A stretch of DNA of 64,000 bases from Bradyrhizobium sp. CSS354 (GTDB lineage Bacteria; Pseudomonadota; Alphaproteobacteria; Rhizobiales; Xanthobacteraceae): contig NZ_JAACFU010000017.1 in assembly GCF_029051725.1 (NCBI RefSeq), positions 1 through 64,000 on the forward strand, in the 5' to 3' direction. A model generated the notes under the pieces. The model saw nothing but the letters and a program-made list of their open reading frames with translations. It was not told where the DNA came from and made no database searches. Positions 28,532 to 37,162 of this stretch are shown piece by piece (position 1 is the stretch's first letter; the number at the start of each line of letters is the position of its first letter). The position numbers and the translations under genes were made by a program.

Positions 28532-29644
28532 TCAGGCCGCAGCCTGATCGATCGGTGAGTATGGCAGGCCAAGACTTTCGGCCACGGCCTTGTACGTTAA
28601 CCGGCCACGATAGACGTTGAGGCCCGCTCGCAGATGCTGGTTCTCGAGGACGGCTGCAAATCCCTTGTTGGCGAGAGCCAGTCCAAACGGCAGTGTGGCG
28701 TTATTCAGTGCGTGGCTGGAGGTGAGCGGGACAGCCCCGGGCATGTTGGCGACGCAGTAATGAATTACTCCATCTAGCTCATAGGTTGGTTCGGCGTGTG
28801 TCGTCGGACGAGATGTCTCGAAGCACCCACCCTGATCGATCGCAACGTCAACGATGACGGCCCCCTTTCGCATCGAGCTCAACATCTTGCGAGTAACCAG
28901 CCTAGGCGCGCTCGCTCCAGGAACGAGCACCGCCCCGACCACGACGTCCGCGGCAAATACCTCTTCCTCAACAGCATCTATCGTCGAAAACCTGGTACGA
29001 ACTCTGCCACCGAACAGCTCATCCAGCACGCGCAGGCGAGCAATCGACCGGTCAAGCATTGTAACCTCTGCTCCCAAGCCAACGGCGATGCGGGCGGCAT
29101 GGGTACCGACAACGCCGCCTCCGATCACCACGATGCGCGCCGGCTGAACACCCGGCACGCCGCCGATCAACAGCCCCCGACCACCTGCATACCGCTTCAG
29201 GGCTGCACCGGCTGCTTCAATCGAAAGCCTACCTGCAACCTCACTCATCGGCGCAAGTAGTGGAAGTCCGCCATATACATCTGTCACCGTTTCGTAGGCG
29301 ATTGCAGTACATCCGGATTTCAAAAGCCCCTTGGCCTGCTCAGCGTCCGGCGCCAAGTGCAAGTATGTGAACAGAATCTGATTCTCTCGAAGCTGGGTCC
29401 ATTCGGAAGGCTGGGGCTCCTTGACCTTTACGATCATCTCGCTTGACCCGAATACCTCGCTAGCGGAGCCCAGGAGTATTGCACCAGCTTTGCGATAGTC
29501 TTCGTCGGTGGCGCCAATGCCAGCCCCTGCATTTGTCTCGACCGCTACACTGTGGCCGGCGGCGACATACTCGCGGACGGCTCCGGGCGTCAGGCCCACG
29601 CGATATTCGTGGGTCTTGATTTCCTTGGGAACACCGACCTTCAT
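28532..29644 (-). CDS. ald: Alanine dehydrogenase
   Basis: This NAD-dependent enzyme interconverts L-alanine with pyruvate and ammonium. At 370 aa it has the standard Ald length. The start MKVGVPKEIKTHEYRVGLTP contains the conserved pyruvate-binding Arg and is followed by GATDEDYRKAGA. The NAD domain has VVIGGGVVGTHAARIA and the catalytic region VTDVYGGLPLLAPMS. AAGGAG precedes the ATG. It stands alone with its own terminator. In rhizobia alanine dehydrogenase supports growth on alanine and alanine excretion by bacteroids. A decayed fragment of a related ald occurs at 34725-34775. Confidence 0.96.
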   Translation of the reverse strand: MKVGVPKEIKTHEYRVGLTPGAVREYVAAGHSVAVETNAGAGIGATDEDYRKAGAILLGSASEVFGSSEMIVKVKEPQPSEWTQLRENQILFTYLHLAPDAEQAKGLLKSGCTAIAYETVTDVYGGLPLLAPMSEVAGRLSIEAAGAALKRYAGGRGLLIGGVPGVQPARIVVIGGGVVGTHAARIAVGLGAEVTMLDRSIARLRVLDELFGGRVRTRFSTIDAVEEEVFAADVVVGAVLVPGASAPRLVTRKMLSSMRKGAVIVDVAIDQGGCFETSRPTTHAEPTYELDGVIHYCVANMPGAVPLTSSHALNNATLPFGLALANKGFAAVLENQHLRAGLNVYRGRLTYKAVAESLGLPYSPIDQAAA

Positions 29645-29679
29645 TTGCCATCTCCTTCGTGAGCGGCTCTTTTAGTCGG

Positions 29680-29765
29680 AAGAGCGGTGCAAACCTGCAA
29701 CCCGGAACGCCAAACAGCGCAGTAATCCATCAATCTTCTCGGCTCGTTTGCAGGATTTCGAACAA
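29680..29765. repeat. Imperfect repeat shared with the traR upstream region (copy 1)
   Basis: This stretch aligns by eye with 35336-35425 upstream of traR. Both start ggaagagc(c/g)gt(a/g)caaa, continue ctgcaac..ggaacgc, and end tgcaggatttc(g/a)aac, with scattered mismatches and small gaps. Copy 1 lies just upstream of the broken LysR gene, copy 2 upstream of traR-traI-lysR. Confidence 0.7.
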
Positions 29766-29875
29766 TGGCCGGGGAACGGGCTCGACTGCCAGGCATACCA
29801 GAGTGGCAGCCGGGATCTCGGTTAATCACGCCACTAGTCAGAGGCACTCAGCAATCCGGATTGATCTCTGCTCGA

Positions 29876-30210
29876 ATGCGCTTCTTTCGATCAAGCCCTT
29901 CTCTTCAGGCCGGCAAAGCGCTTGAACTGAAACATCTGAGCCGTTACTGCGGCCGATTGCGGCAGCTTTCGTGGAGCCGCGGAGTTACTCAGGTTGCAAC
30001 AGTCAAATGTTACCCGGAGACTCGCCGAGATAGAACACCACATGGGCGTTGCCCTTTTTTAGCGGCATAGCGGAGGTGTGCCTCCAACCCGGGCCGGCTG
30101 TGACGTTCTTCGTCTGTCGAGGAGTATTCTGGAGGAATTCGACGCAGGCATCGCCTCTCGCGGTAGCGATGTTTTTGCTCAGGCTCCGTCGCTTCTCCTG
30201 AAGCACTGAC
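29876..30210 (+). pseudogene. LysR-family regulator pseudogene, paralogue of the intact LysR gene beside traI
   Basis: The start MRFFRSSPSLQAGKALELKHL matches the intact gene at 37163-38116 (STSSLQASKAIELKHL). A deletion of about 5 nt then shifts the frame. In the new frame AADCGSFRGAAELLRLQQS and RRLAEIEHHMGVALF reproduce the helix-turn-helix of the intact copy. GAG has become TAG (position about 30058) where the intact copy has FERFSGG, and homology continues through ILEEFDAGIAS before fading near 30200. It therefore has one frameshift, one nonsense codon and a lost effector domain. Confidence 0.85.
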
Positions 30211-30582
30211 CTTCGCCCACGTGGGCACGATTGAAATCCCGCATTTTTTGAGGAATCTCAACTCGGGGATAGTGAACCCGCCAGCCCAGCCGGCGGGCTG
30301 CCGCAAACACCAATCCGAAAGGCTGGTCTGGTACACCACCCCGAGTGTCGCGCCCCCTGCAGGATCATCTCTTCCAAATCAGGCCGGCCGACTACTGCGC
30401 GACAATTGACAACGCAGAATGCAGGAGAAGAGTGATTTCTAGTCCGCAATTGCAGCGGGTTCTGGAAATCTCAACACCTTTAGCTGGCGCTCCGAACAGG
30501 ATTGAACTGCGCCTGTTGCTGACCCGCAGCATTACTTTGGCGACCGTATCGGCCGTCGCCGGGCCTAGCTGAGCTCGCACAC
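30211..30582. other. Intergenic debris, no supported gene
   Basis: This is sequence after the LysR remnant up to the dctA stop codon. No frame with family resemblance and no terminator with a T-run was found. A GC-rich dyad GGCGAC/GTCGCC near 30540-30562 lacks a T tract. Confidence 0.4.
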
Positions 30583-31881
30583 CTACTTGAGCTGCGCGTG
30601 TAGTAAGTCATGATCGAGCTCGCCTTCCCACCAGGATACAAACACCGCGGCAATGCCGTTTCCGATGATGTTCGTAAGCGCGCGCACCTCGCTCATGAAC
30701 TTATCGATCGAGAATACGATCGCAATGCCCGGCACAAGCTCAGGACTTACCACCGTCAACGTTGCGGCCAGGGTGACGAAGCCAGCACCAGTAACACCGC
30801 TTGCGCCCTTCGAGGTGAGCATCGCCACAACCAGAATGGTGAGCTGCTGGCCGAAGTTGAGATCGACCCCGAGCGCCTGTGCGATGAATAAGGTCGCCAA
30901 CGTCATGTAAATGTTGGTCCCATCCAAATTGAAAGAGTATCCGGTCGGCACCACTAGGCCCACCACCGGTTTGGAACAGCCCAGCCGTTCGAGTTTTTCC
31001 ATCAACTGCGGCAGCGCGCTTTCGGACGACGACGTTCCGAGCACGATCAGCAGCTCATCCTTGATGTAGACGATGAACTTTAAGATAGAAAAGCCGACCA
31101 AGCGCGCGATCAGGCCAAGCACAATGATCACGAAGAGCCCGGCCGTCACATAAAACAGCGCAACCAATCCGATGAGTTTACCGAGCGCGGAGGGTCCGAA
31201 TTCGCCGATGGTATAGGCCATCGCGCCGAACGCTCCGAGCGGCGCGGCCTTCATCACGATCCTAATGACACCAAACACCGCGTGCGCAGCGTCGTCAACC
31301 AGCCCGCGCATCCGCTCACCACGCTCGCCAAGCGCCATTAGCGAGAACCCGAATAGGATGGCAAACAGCAGCACCTGTAGCACGTCGCCTCGCGCCAGGG
31401 CGCCAACTACGCTATCAGGAATGATATTGAGGAGGAAATCGACCGCCTTCTGCCCCTCCGCCCTTTTGACGTAGTTAGCTACCGCCGCGGCATCAACCCG
31501 GGGAGCGAGCCCATGACCGGCCTGAACGAGATTGCCCATCACGAGACCCAGGACGAGCGCGAAGGTTGATACGATCTCGAAGTAAAGCAGCGCCTTGATG
31601 CCGACTCGGCCGACCTTTCGTGCATCCTGAACATGCGCAATTCCGGACACAACAGTGCAGAAGATGATCGGTGCGATCACCATCTTGATCAGCTTGATGA
31701 AACCGTCACCAAGCGCTTTGACCCAGCTGCTCGTCCCCACAGCAGGCCACAACCAGCCAACGAGAATGCCAATCAGGATCGCGATGAGTACCTGGATGTA
31801 AAGAACTTTGTACCAGGGGCCAGAGGGCTGGAACAGGGCGGCGGCTTTGACAGAGCGGCGCTGGCGGTGAGTGTCCATCAT
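30583..31881 (-). CDS. dctA: C4-dicarboxylate/cation symporter, DctA-type
   Basis: This inner-membrane Na+ or H+ coupled carrier for succinate, malate and fumarate belongs to the DAACS family. At 432 aa with start MMDTHRQRR it has family length. Key segments are the Ser-rich re-entrant loop TSSSESALPQL, the substrate/cation motif GYSFNLDGTNIYMTLA, and the second loop KGASGVTGAGFV. A longer upstream frame to 32136 is rejected because its extra 85 residues are Arg/Ser-rich and unlike DctA. Dicarboxylates fuel bacteroids, so a DctA copy on a symbiotic element is meaningful. No convincing sigma-54 site was seen upstream. Confidence 0.93.
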   Translation of the reverse strand: MMDTHRQRRSVKAAALFQPSGPWYKVLYIQVLIAILIGILVGWLWPAVGTSSWVKALGDGFIKLIKMVIAPIIFCTVVSGIAHVQDARKVGRVGIKALLYFEIVSTFALVLGLVMGNLVQAGHGLAPRVDAAAVANYVKRAEGQKAVDFLLNIIPDSVVGALARGDVLQVLLFAILFGFSLMALGERGERMRGLVDDAAHAVFGVIRIVMKAAPLGAFGAMAYTIGEFGPSALGKLIGLVALFYVTAGLFVIIVLGLIARLVGFSILKFIVYIKDELLIVLGTSSSESALPQLMEKLERLGCSKPVVGLVVPTGYSFNLDGTNIYMTLATLFIAQALGVDLNFGQQLTILVVAMLTSKGASGVTGAGFVTLAATLTVVSPELVPGIAIVFSIDKFMSEVRALTNIIGNGIAAVFVSWWEGELDHDLLHAQLK

Positions 31882-32409
31882 GCTCGCCCCGGCGCCGTGG
31901 TACCAAAGAGAGGGGGCAATGAAGGTACGGCTTCGCTCAGTGTTCCTTCGGTTGGGGGCGCAGGGGACTCTGACCGCTCCTGATGGCCCCGTCCATTGCC
32001 GCGGGTTGGCGCCTGTCCCGAATCGGCTGGTGGTCGACGCGAAATGAAATTCTGAATCGCTTCTGAGAGCAGCGATAGGATCTTGAGAAAGCTTCCTTGA
32101 GAGCTGGAAAGCATCAGCGTCACCACCCATTTCCATCTTTTTTGATTGTTCGATCAGCAGCTTCTAAGACGCCAACCTTCGCAGCGGCGACCATTCTTCA
32201 CCTCGACAGGCACTCTCGCCGCTATCGCGCCGGAGCGCGAGAAATCTTGAGAAAACATTCACCATAAAGAACTTGTGCTGGTGCGGCCTCGCCTGGGTTC
32301 ACCGGCTCGCTCCTCCTGCCCTCAATTCATCCAATGCCCCGACATTCCCAACAGGCATCGATTTCGATCGCAAAACCACGCGGCCGAAAAGAATGCCAAG
32401 CAAAATTGC
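31882..32409. other. Intergenic region upstream of dctA
   Basis: No gene is supported. The region must include the dctA promoter. I looked for a GGCAC-N5-TTGC sigma-54 element on the minus strand and found none convincing. Confidence 0.4.
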
Positions 32410-33624
32410 TCACGCTACCTCCGTTGGCGATCTCGGTTCCGGTCTTTCGAGAGCCGTGTTTTCCGCCGCCAAACAGCACTCCTCGTATGAGAGCTTCTCA
32501 CTCCTGTAGCTGGCCAAGGCCTGGAGAGAGCCCTTCACGACGTCCCGTTTCGCACGATCCGAGGCAGGCGCTGCATCCAGCCACTTCAGCGCCAACTCGA
32601 CCAGTTCGATCGCGCGATCCCTTTTACCGGTCTCGTAATAGTACTGAGCGACCGCCCCGTAAGATAGGAACTTCGCGCCCTCACTACCTTTGGGCGGATT
32701 CGCCGCCAGGATGTGTTCGGAGAGGTCCTTGCCCATGGCAAAGCGCTCGGCATCTGGGAAACCGGAGTAGTCTTTCGCGGGGTCGAACAGTTGGCGGATG
32801 GCCACGCTCATCCAAACCACCGATTTCTTGTTGATCGCGTCGCGAACCAATTGGCGCAATACCGGCAGGCCGGCCCCCATGTCACGAATGTTGTGAAGCA
32901 ACAATTCCGCATGAAGCCCACGGAAGGTGACCTCGTCCGGCATCAAAGCGAGTGCCGCCTCAACCGCTGAAAGGGCTGCCGCCCAATTCTTACTCTTCAT
33001 GGCGGAGTCAAGTCTGGCAAAGATCGGCTCCACCAGCGCTCGCTTCTGCGATAGTTCGCGCTTTCTGCGTCGGCCCGTGTTTATCCTCTCCGCATCGAGG
33101 GCTTTGGCTTCGTCGCTCACTGCCCAGGAACCGTTCAGAACTTTGGGTAACACGTTATCGAGTTGCGTCGGATGGCCGACAAAGGCCAAGCGGCCATCAC
33201 GGTCGACCACGTATGACGTGGGAATCCCGACAGAAAAGCTGGGATCCATCCAAAGCTTGCTCATGTCGCCCGCATAGTCGAATGCGATCGCGTAGTTCAG
33301 ATTCGGCACGCTCTTCGTCAACCAAGCGTCCAGGCTGGCTCGCGCCTCATCTGCCGTCGAAGCTTGTTCGTGAGCCGCGATGCCCACCACCTCAACTCCA
33401 TTCTTCCTGTATTTGTCTTGCAGGATCACAAAATTCGTCATCGAGGCGATACATGTTCCGGACCACGTCGCCCAAAACTCGACGATGTATACTTTCCCAG
33501 GCTCGAACTTTGTAACGGGCTGGCCACGTAGCCAGTCCTCAACTTTGATCAAGGGCGCTCGCGAACCGACGCTCAGCACATTTCTCGCACCGACTTGACT
33601 TGCGCTCTCGGTCATACTGGTCAT
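32410..33624 (-). CDS. TlpA-like thioredoxin-fold protein without a CxxC pair, helical C-terminal domain
   Basis: Residues 15-165 form a redoxin/TlpA domain (GKVYIVEFWATWSGTCIAS, later VGIPTSYVVDRDGRL with the cis-Pro). The active-site CxxC is S55-G-T-C58, so the first Cys is replaced by Ser and only the resolving-type Cys remains. No signal peptide is seen, so it is probably cytoplasmic, unlike membrane-anchored TlpA. Residues 190-400 are helical and resemble TPR repeats (KSKNWAAALSAVEAALAL, later YYYETGKRDRAIELVELAL). It may be a scaffold or a monothiol protein rather than a disulfide reductase. Its role is unknown. Confidence 0.8.
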   Translation of the reverse strand: MTSMTESASQVGARNVLSVGSRAPLIKVEDWLRGQPVTKFEPGKVYIVEFWATWSGTCIASMTNFVILQDKYRKNGVEVVGIAAHEQASTADEARASLDAWLTKSVPNLNYAIAFDYAGDMSKLWMDPSFSVGIPTSYVVDRDGRLAFVGHPTQLDNVLPKVLNGSWAVSDEAKALDAERINTGRRRKRELSQKRALVEPIFARLDSAMKSKNWAAALSAVEAALALMPDEVTFRGLHAELLLHNIRDMGAGLPVLRQLVRDAINKKSVVWMSVAIRQLFDPAKDYSGFPDAERFAMGKDLSEHILAANPPKGSEGAKFLSYGAVAQYYYETGKRDRAIELVELALKWLDAAPASDRAKRDVVKGSLQALASYRSEKLSYEECCLAAENTALERPEPRSPTEVA

Positions 33625-33847
33625 TGCTCAAACTCGCTTTACCTGGCTCTGCCGAGAAAAATAGCAAATCGCATGCCACCCAGCGCTCATTGATATTACG
33701 CATTTTTCGTATCGTTCCTGTCGCCCTCGCGACGCATGTCGCATATCCGACCAGCTGTCTGGAGCATCTCGGCCAATCAGTCGGTCGGACGTTCTTGACG
33801 CACCTATAGACCGACGGAGCGGGAACCCAGGCAGCGCAAGGCCGAGT

Positions 33848-34724
33848 TCACCACTCCACATCCTGATCGGTTTCCAGGATGACCATTCCGGTGCTCGGGA
33901 ACACGACGTAAACTGACCTGCTTTGGTCCGTCGACTTGCGCTCGAGGGCGATCTGAGATTTCCAGTTCAACTCTTTAAGCCAAGGGTCGATGAACCGGAC
34001 CAGGGCGGCCAGCTGCAGCAGCACATTGATACTGAACGCCGTCTGATACGCGATTGAGGGGTAGTGTCCGTCCTTTTCCGGCCATTGCTCGAGAATTAAC
34101 CCCGTCCCGTACTGCACCAGGAAAGCCCACCCACGTTGAGCAGGCTGTTTGCGCGAGCGATCAATTCGGCCGGAAGGTAATCTCCGGTGATCGCGTGAGG
34201 GCGAATGCTGATCCCACCACCGCCACAATGATCCATGACGGTAGCGACAGCAAAGGTGGATGCAAGATCAGCGCGAGTTCGGCTGCAATGAATAGAGCAG
34301 CTATGATCGCGAGCAACGTTTCAATGTTCTTGCCATGCCGGCGCAGCCGAATCGGCGACAGCACCGAGCAGCAATGCGCCAATGCTTGGGGCTACCGCCA
34401 TGACGAGCAATTGTATGACAAGGCCTATTCGATCTAACTTTTCCACATCGCTCAGCCAAGACGCTGCCCACAAGGACTGCAGAGCCATGCGGATCCGATG
34501 CATGTTGAAGAAATCGGCGTAATTCTCCAGAACCGCATCCGTACGGACGGTCTTCAGGCTGACTATCTCGAGGGCTCTTCGTAGCTGCGTGTTGCTCTCG
34601 AAAAATAGATCGCAGCGGCTGTGGTGGCACTGGATGCGGCAAGCACCTCAAATAGACCGCGCCAGCCTTCCAGTTAGCAATGCCTCGGCTGGTGCGGTTG
34701 CCGTCACCGCGCCCAGTGCACCCA
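33848..34724 (-). pseudogene. MFS transporter pseudogene, truncated copy of the 47795-49171 gene
   Basis: The last 126 codons read through GWAFLVQYGTGLILEQWP and YQTAFSINVLLQLAALV to a final EW, close to the intact MFS gene (GWAFVVQYGTGLILEQWP, YQTAFGVNVLLQLAALV, EW end). Further upstream the homology continues in other frames (AELALILHPP, LWAASWLSDVEKLDRIGLV), so several frameshifts exist. Homology stops near 34724 at the position equivalent to about 48702 in the intact gene; the N-terminal third is replaced by an alanine dehydrogenase fragment. Confidence 0.85.
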
Positions 34725-34775
34725 GAAACAGTGACCGATGCGTATGGCGGACTTCCACTACTTGCGCCCATGAGC
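34725..34775 (+). pseudogene. 51-bp alanine dehydrogenase fragment
   Basis: On the plus strand this encodes ETVTDAYGGLPLLAPMS, against ETVTDVYGGLPLLAPMS in the intact ald at 28532-29644. By eye about 46 of 51 bases agree. Flanking DNA does not match ald. The fragment abuts the broken end of the MFS pseudogene and marks a recombination junction. Confidence 0.8.
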
Positions 34776-34889
34776 CATACTGCAATAGTCTGCGCGCTTC
34801 CACTTTGTGTCGCCCGGCACGAACTGAGTTCGACCCACCGGTCTCCTTGGCATCGGTTCTCGGCGGTCGAGATGCGCGTGACTAGAGCT

Positions 34890-35250
34890 CTAGGCTGCCC
34901 GCAGCCGATCTCGACGGGCTCGCCGCCCGACCGCTTGGCGACTTCGGCCGAAACTTGCCACATATCCTGGAGATCGCGGGCATGGATGCCTATGTGGTTT
35001 TGGCTAAAACCCTGCCGCTCCTCACGATTAAGCGCCCCGTGTCGACTTTGTTCGCGCAGTTACTGAGCCAACGACCTGTGTTCGGAGCGCTGCAGGCACC
35101 ATGCGGGACACGGCCGCGGGACCGCTAGATGAGCCCCCTGGGGTGCGAAGCGGATCAAACGGGTTCGTGATCGGTCCGGGGTGCGAATTGCCGAGCTCGG
35201 TGGTAACTGTCTTTCCAAGCATAATAGCGCCGGCGGCCTGAGTGCTTGCT
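34890..35250 (-). pseudogene. Amidase (amidase-signature family) pseudogene
   Basis: From 35250 leftwards: GAIMLGKTVTTELG, then NPFDPLRTPGGSSSGPAA, which is the Gly/Ser-rich amidase signature with the catalytic Ser, then MVPAALRTQVVGSVT. After an internal deletion and a frame change, LNREERQGFSQNHIGIHA and DLQDMWQVSAEVAKRSGGEP follow, resembling a later part of the same family. Both ends are missing, so it is non-functional. Confidence 0.75.
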
Positions 35251-35640
35251 CAATTGATGATGTAGTTTCTTAGATCACTCGTCCTGCCCCCGGTAATTGC
35301 ACGTCCAACTGAGTTGCGGCCCGACAACCAGATTGGAAGAGCCGTACAAAGCTGCAACTTGGAACGCAAAGGACGCAGCAATCCGGCGGTCTTCGGCGCC
35401 TTCTTGCAGGATTTCAAACAGACGACGGAGTTCGCGCACTTGGTAGCGATGATATCATAGCGTGAGCGCGAGCAACTCGGCTGACGCGATACGCCTCAGC
35501 CCAACGACGCAGGCTCGCGCGATGAAGATCGATCGAAGACGAAATTGATCGCCTTCTTCGTTGTTTTGCCCCATTCGCAGCGATGCTCGTTCGGGTAATG
35601 CAAGGAGCGCTTACCAGGGAGGCCCGTGGGTTCATCCAGG
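35251..35640. other. traR upstream region with repeat copy 2
   Basis: No gene is supported. Positions 35336-35425 match the imperfect repeat at 29680-29765. The rest should contain the traR promoter; no dyad like the traI tra-box candidate was noticed. Confidence 0.5.
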
Positions 35641-36363
35641 ATGGATCGAGTTTTTCAACGATTTGCTGAGCAATTGACCGAAAGCACGCATCGAGACGCA
35701 GCTCAGCAGAGCATGGCCGAGGTCGCCGCTGCGCTCAAACTGTCGTGCTTCGCATATCTCGCTCTTGCCCGTAGGCCAGGCAGTGCTCCCAACCTGATCT
35801 CGACATATCCACCCTCCTGGACCGCCATTTATCTGCAGCGCGGCTACGAATCCGTCGATCCGGTGGTACGTCGGGCAATGCGTCATCCTAAGCCCTTCCG
35901 ATGGGGACTTGGATTCGAAGCGCGAAGTCGGTCGGAGGCAGAACGCGCTCTGTTCGAAGAAGCCGCCAAATTTGGGATTCGCTGCGGATTTACATTCCCT
36001 ATCCACGATGACAAGGGCGCAATAGCCGCGCTGAGCTTTGCAAGCGACGAGCGTCGATCTGCTTTCGAACGCTCGCTGGTCGAGCACGCCCAGAGCCTGC
36101 GGCTCATCGCAGCGTTTTTCCATGCACATGCAAAACGCTTCTGGACGATTGACCGCATGGTCGGTGGGGTGATGCTGTCTCCTCGCGAGTACCAGTGTCT
36201 CGAATGGTCCGCGTGCGGCAAATCAGCTGGGGAGATCGGGATCATTCTTGGGATCAAAGAGCGAACCGCGGGATATCACCTGGATAACGCGCGCGCGAAG
36301 CTCGGCGTCAGCTCGCTTCGTCAAGCGATCGTGCTATTGACTGAGTCAAAATCTCGAAAATAG
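35641..36363 (+). CDS. traR: TraR-type LuxR-family quorum-sensing activator
   Basis: This AHL-responsive activator of transfer genes has 240 aa. The autoinducer-binding domain carries the invariant LuxR residues W60, Y64, D73, P74 and W88. The C-terminal LuxR HTH runs from LSPREYQCLEWSACGKSAGEI to RAKLGVSSLRQAI. The ATG at 35641 (MDRVFQRF) is chosen; a GTG at 35626 with GGGAGG close ahead is an alternative. It lies 94 bp upstream of traI on the same strand. In M. loti R7A TraR activates traI1 and the msi172-msi171 (fseA) promoter, and dyads upstream of both genes here fit that role. Confidence 0.93.
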   Translation: MDRVFQRFAEQLTESTHRDAAQQSMAEVAAALKLSCFAYLALARRPGSAPNLISTYPPSWTAIYLQRGYESVDPVVRRAMRHPKPFRWGLGFEARSRSEAERALFEEAAKFGIRCGFTFPIHDDKGAIAALSFASDERRSAFERSLVEHAQSLRLIAAFFHAHAKRFWTIDRMVGGVMLSPREYQCLEWSACGKSAGEIGIILGIKERTAGYHLDNARAKLGVSSLRQAIVLLTESKSRK

Positions 36364-36384
36364 ATCAACCGCGAGCTGTAAGCA

Positions 36385-36402
36385 CCTGTGCAACTCCACA
36401 GG
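36385..36402. promoter_or_regulatory. Candidate tra box upstream of traI
   Basis: This 18-bp dyad, CCTGTG-N6-CACAGG, lies 55 bp before the traI start. The size and the TGTGCA core resemble TraR/LuxR-type boxes. Its position fits auto-induction of traI by TraR. Confidence 0.6.
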
Positions 36403-36457
36403 ATGTGCTTTTCTGCCTTCTCTGCTTGCTTGCCTGAAGCAAGGCAGGGAGGCAAGA

Positions 36458-37090
36458 ATGATGCAGCTCATTATGCCGGGGTACTACGGCGAATTCATCG
36501 ACGATCTCGCCGAGATGCACCGGCTCCGGTATCGCGTTTTCAAACAGCGCCTGGACTGGAACGTCGAGGTCAGTGGCGAGATGGAAGTCGACGAGTTTGA
36601 TGTCCTTCGACCCGTGCACCTCCTGAACCGCTCGAACGCTGGACATCTTCAGGGTTGCGTCCGACTTCTGCCTTCGACCGGCCCAACCATGCTGAGAGAC
36701 ACCTTCCCGATCCTTCTGGACGGGCAGCCGGCGCCCCGAAGCGACAGGATTTGGGAGAGCAGTCGCTTCGCGCTCGATGTTCCTCCTGATGCGCCGAAGG
36801 CAAGTGGTGGACTTGCGGCCGCTACTTACGAGCTGTTTGCGGGCATGATTGAATTCGGCCTTTCGCTTCAACTTACCGAAATCGTCACGGTCACTGACGC
36901 GCGCATGGAGCGCATTCTTCGGCGCGCCGGGTGGCCACTCCGCCCGATCGGCAAAGCTCGTCCTCTCGGAAACACTCTGGCCATGGCGGGCTATCTGGAA
37001 GTGTCGACTGATGCCTTAGAACGCATCCGCAAAGCGGGACACATCTCAGGTCCGGTGCTCTGGGCTCCAGTTGTCCGAGCGGCCGCCTAG
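36458..37090 (+). CDS. traI: TraI-type N-acyl-homoserine lactone synthase
   Basis: This LuxI-family enzyme makes the acyl-homoserine lactone sensed by TraR from S-adenosylmethionine and acyl-ACP. At 210 aa it has family length. The invariant residues are visible: R24 (HRLRYRVF), F28, W34, D45 and D48 (DEFD), R69 (CVRLLP), E100 and R103 (WESSRFAL). The ATG follows a good GGGAGG ribosome site. The acyl chain preference cannot be read from sequence. The next gene on the same strand is a LysR regulator, which is unusual for tra quorum loci. Confidence 0.95.
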   Translation: MMQLIMPGYYGEFIDDLAEMHRLRYRVFKQRLDWNVEVSGEMEVDEFDVLRPVHLLNRSNAGHLQGCVRLLPSTGPTMLRDTFPILLDGQPAPRSDRIWESSRFALDVPPDAPKASGGLAAATYELFAGMIEFGLSLQLTEIVTVTDARMERILRRAGWPLRPIGKARPLGNTLAMAGYLEVSTDALERIRKAGHISGPVLWAPVVRAAA

Positions 37091-37162
37091 AATCTGGAAG
37101 CAAGGACAATCCGGGGCATCGCTGCGCTTTGGAGCGGAAAGCCCATCTGCTTAAGACTTACG

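Noticed and set aside
31882..32409. Possible sigma-54/NifA promoter ahead of dctA
   Set aside because: No GGCAC-N5-TTGC pair or TGT-N10-ACA element could be found by eye on the correct strand.
32137..33847. Idea that the TlpA-like gene and dctA form one operon
   Set aside because: More than 500 bp lie between the TlpA-like stop and the chosen dctA start, so a shared transcript cannot be argued from spacing.
34301..34963. 220-codon minus-strand frame
   Set aside because: It mixes amidase and MFS remnants in one accidental frame, so it is treated as debris rather than a gene.
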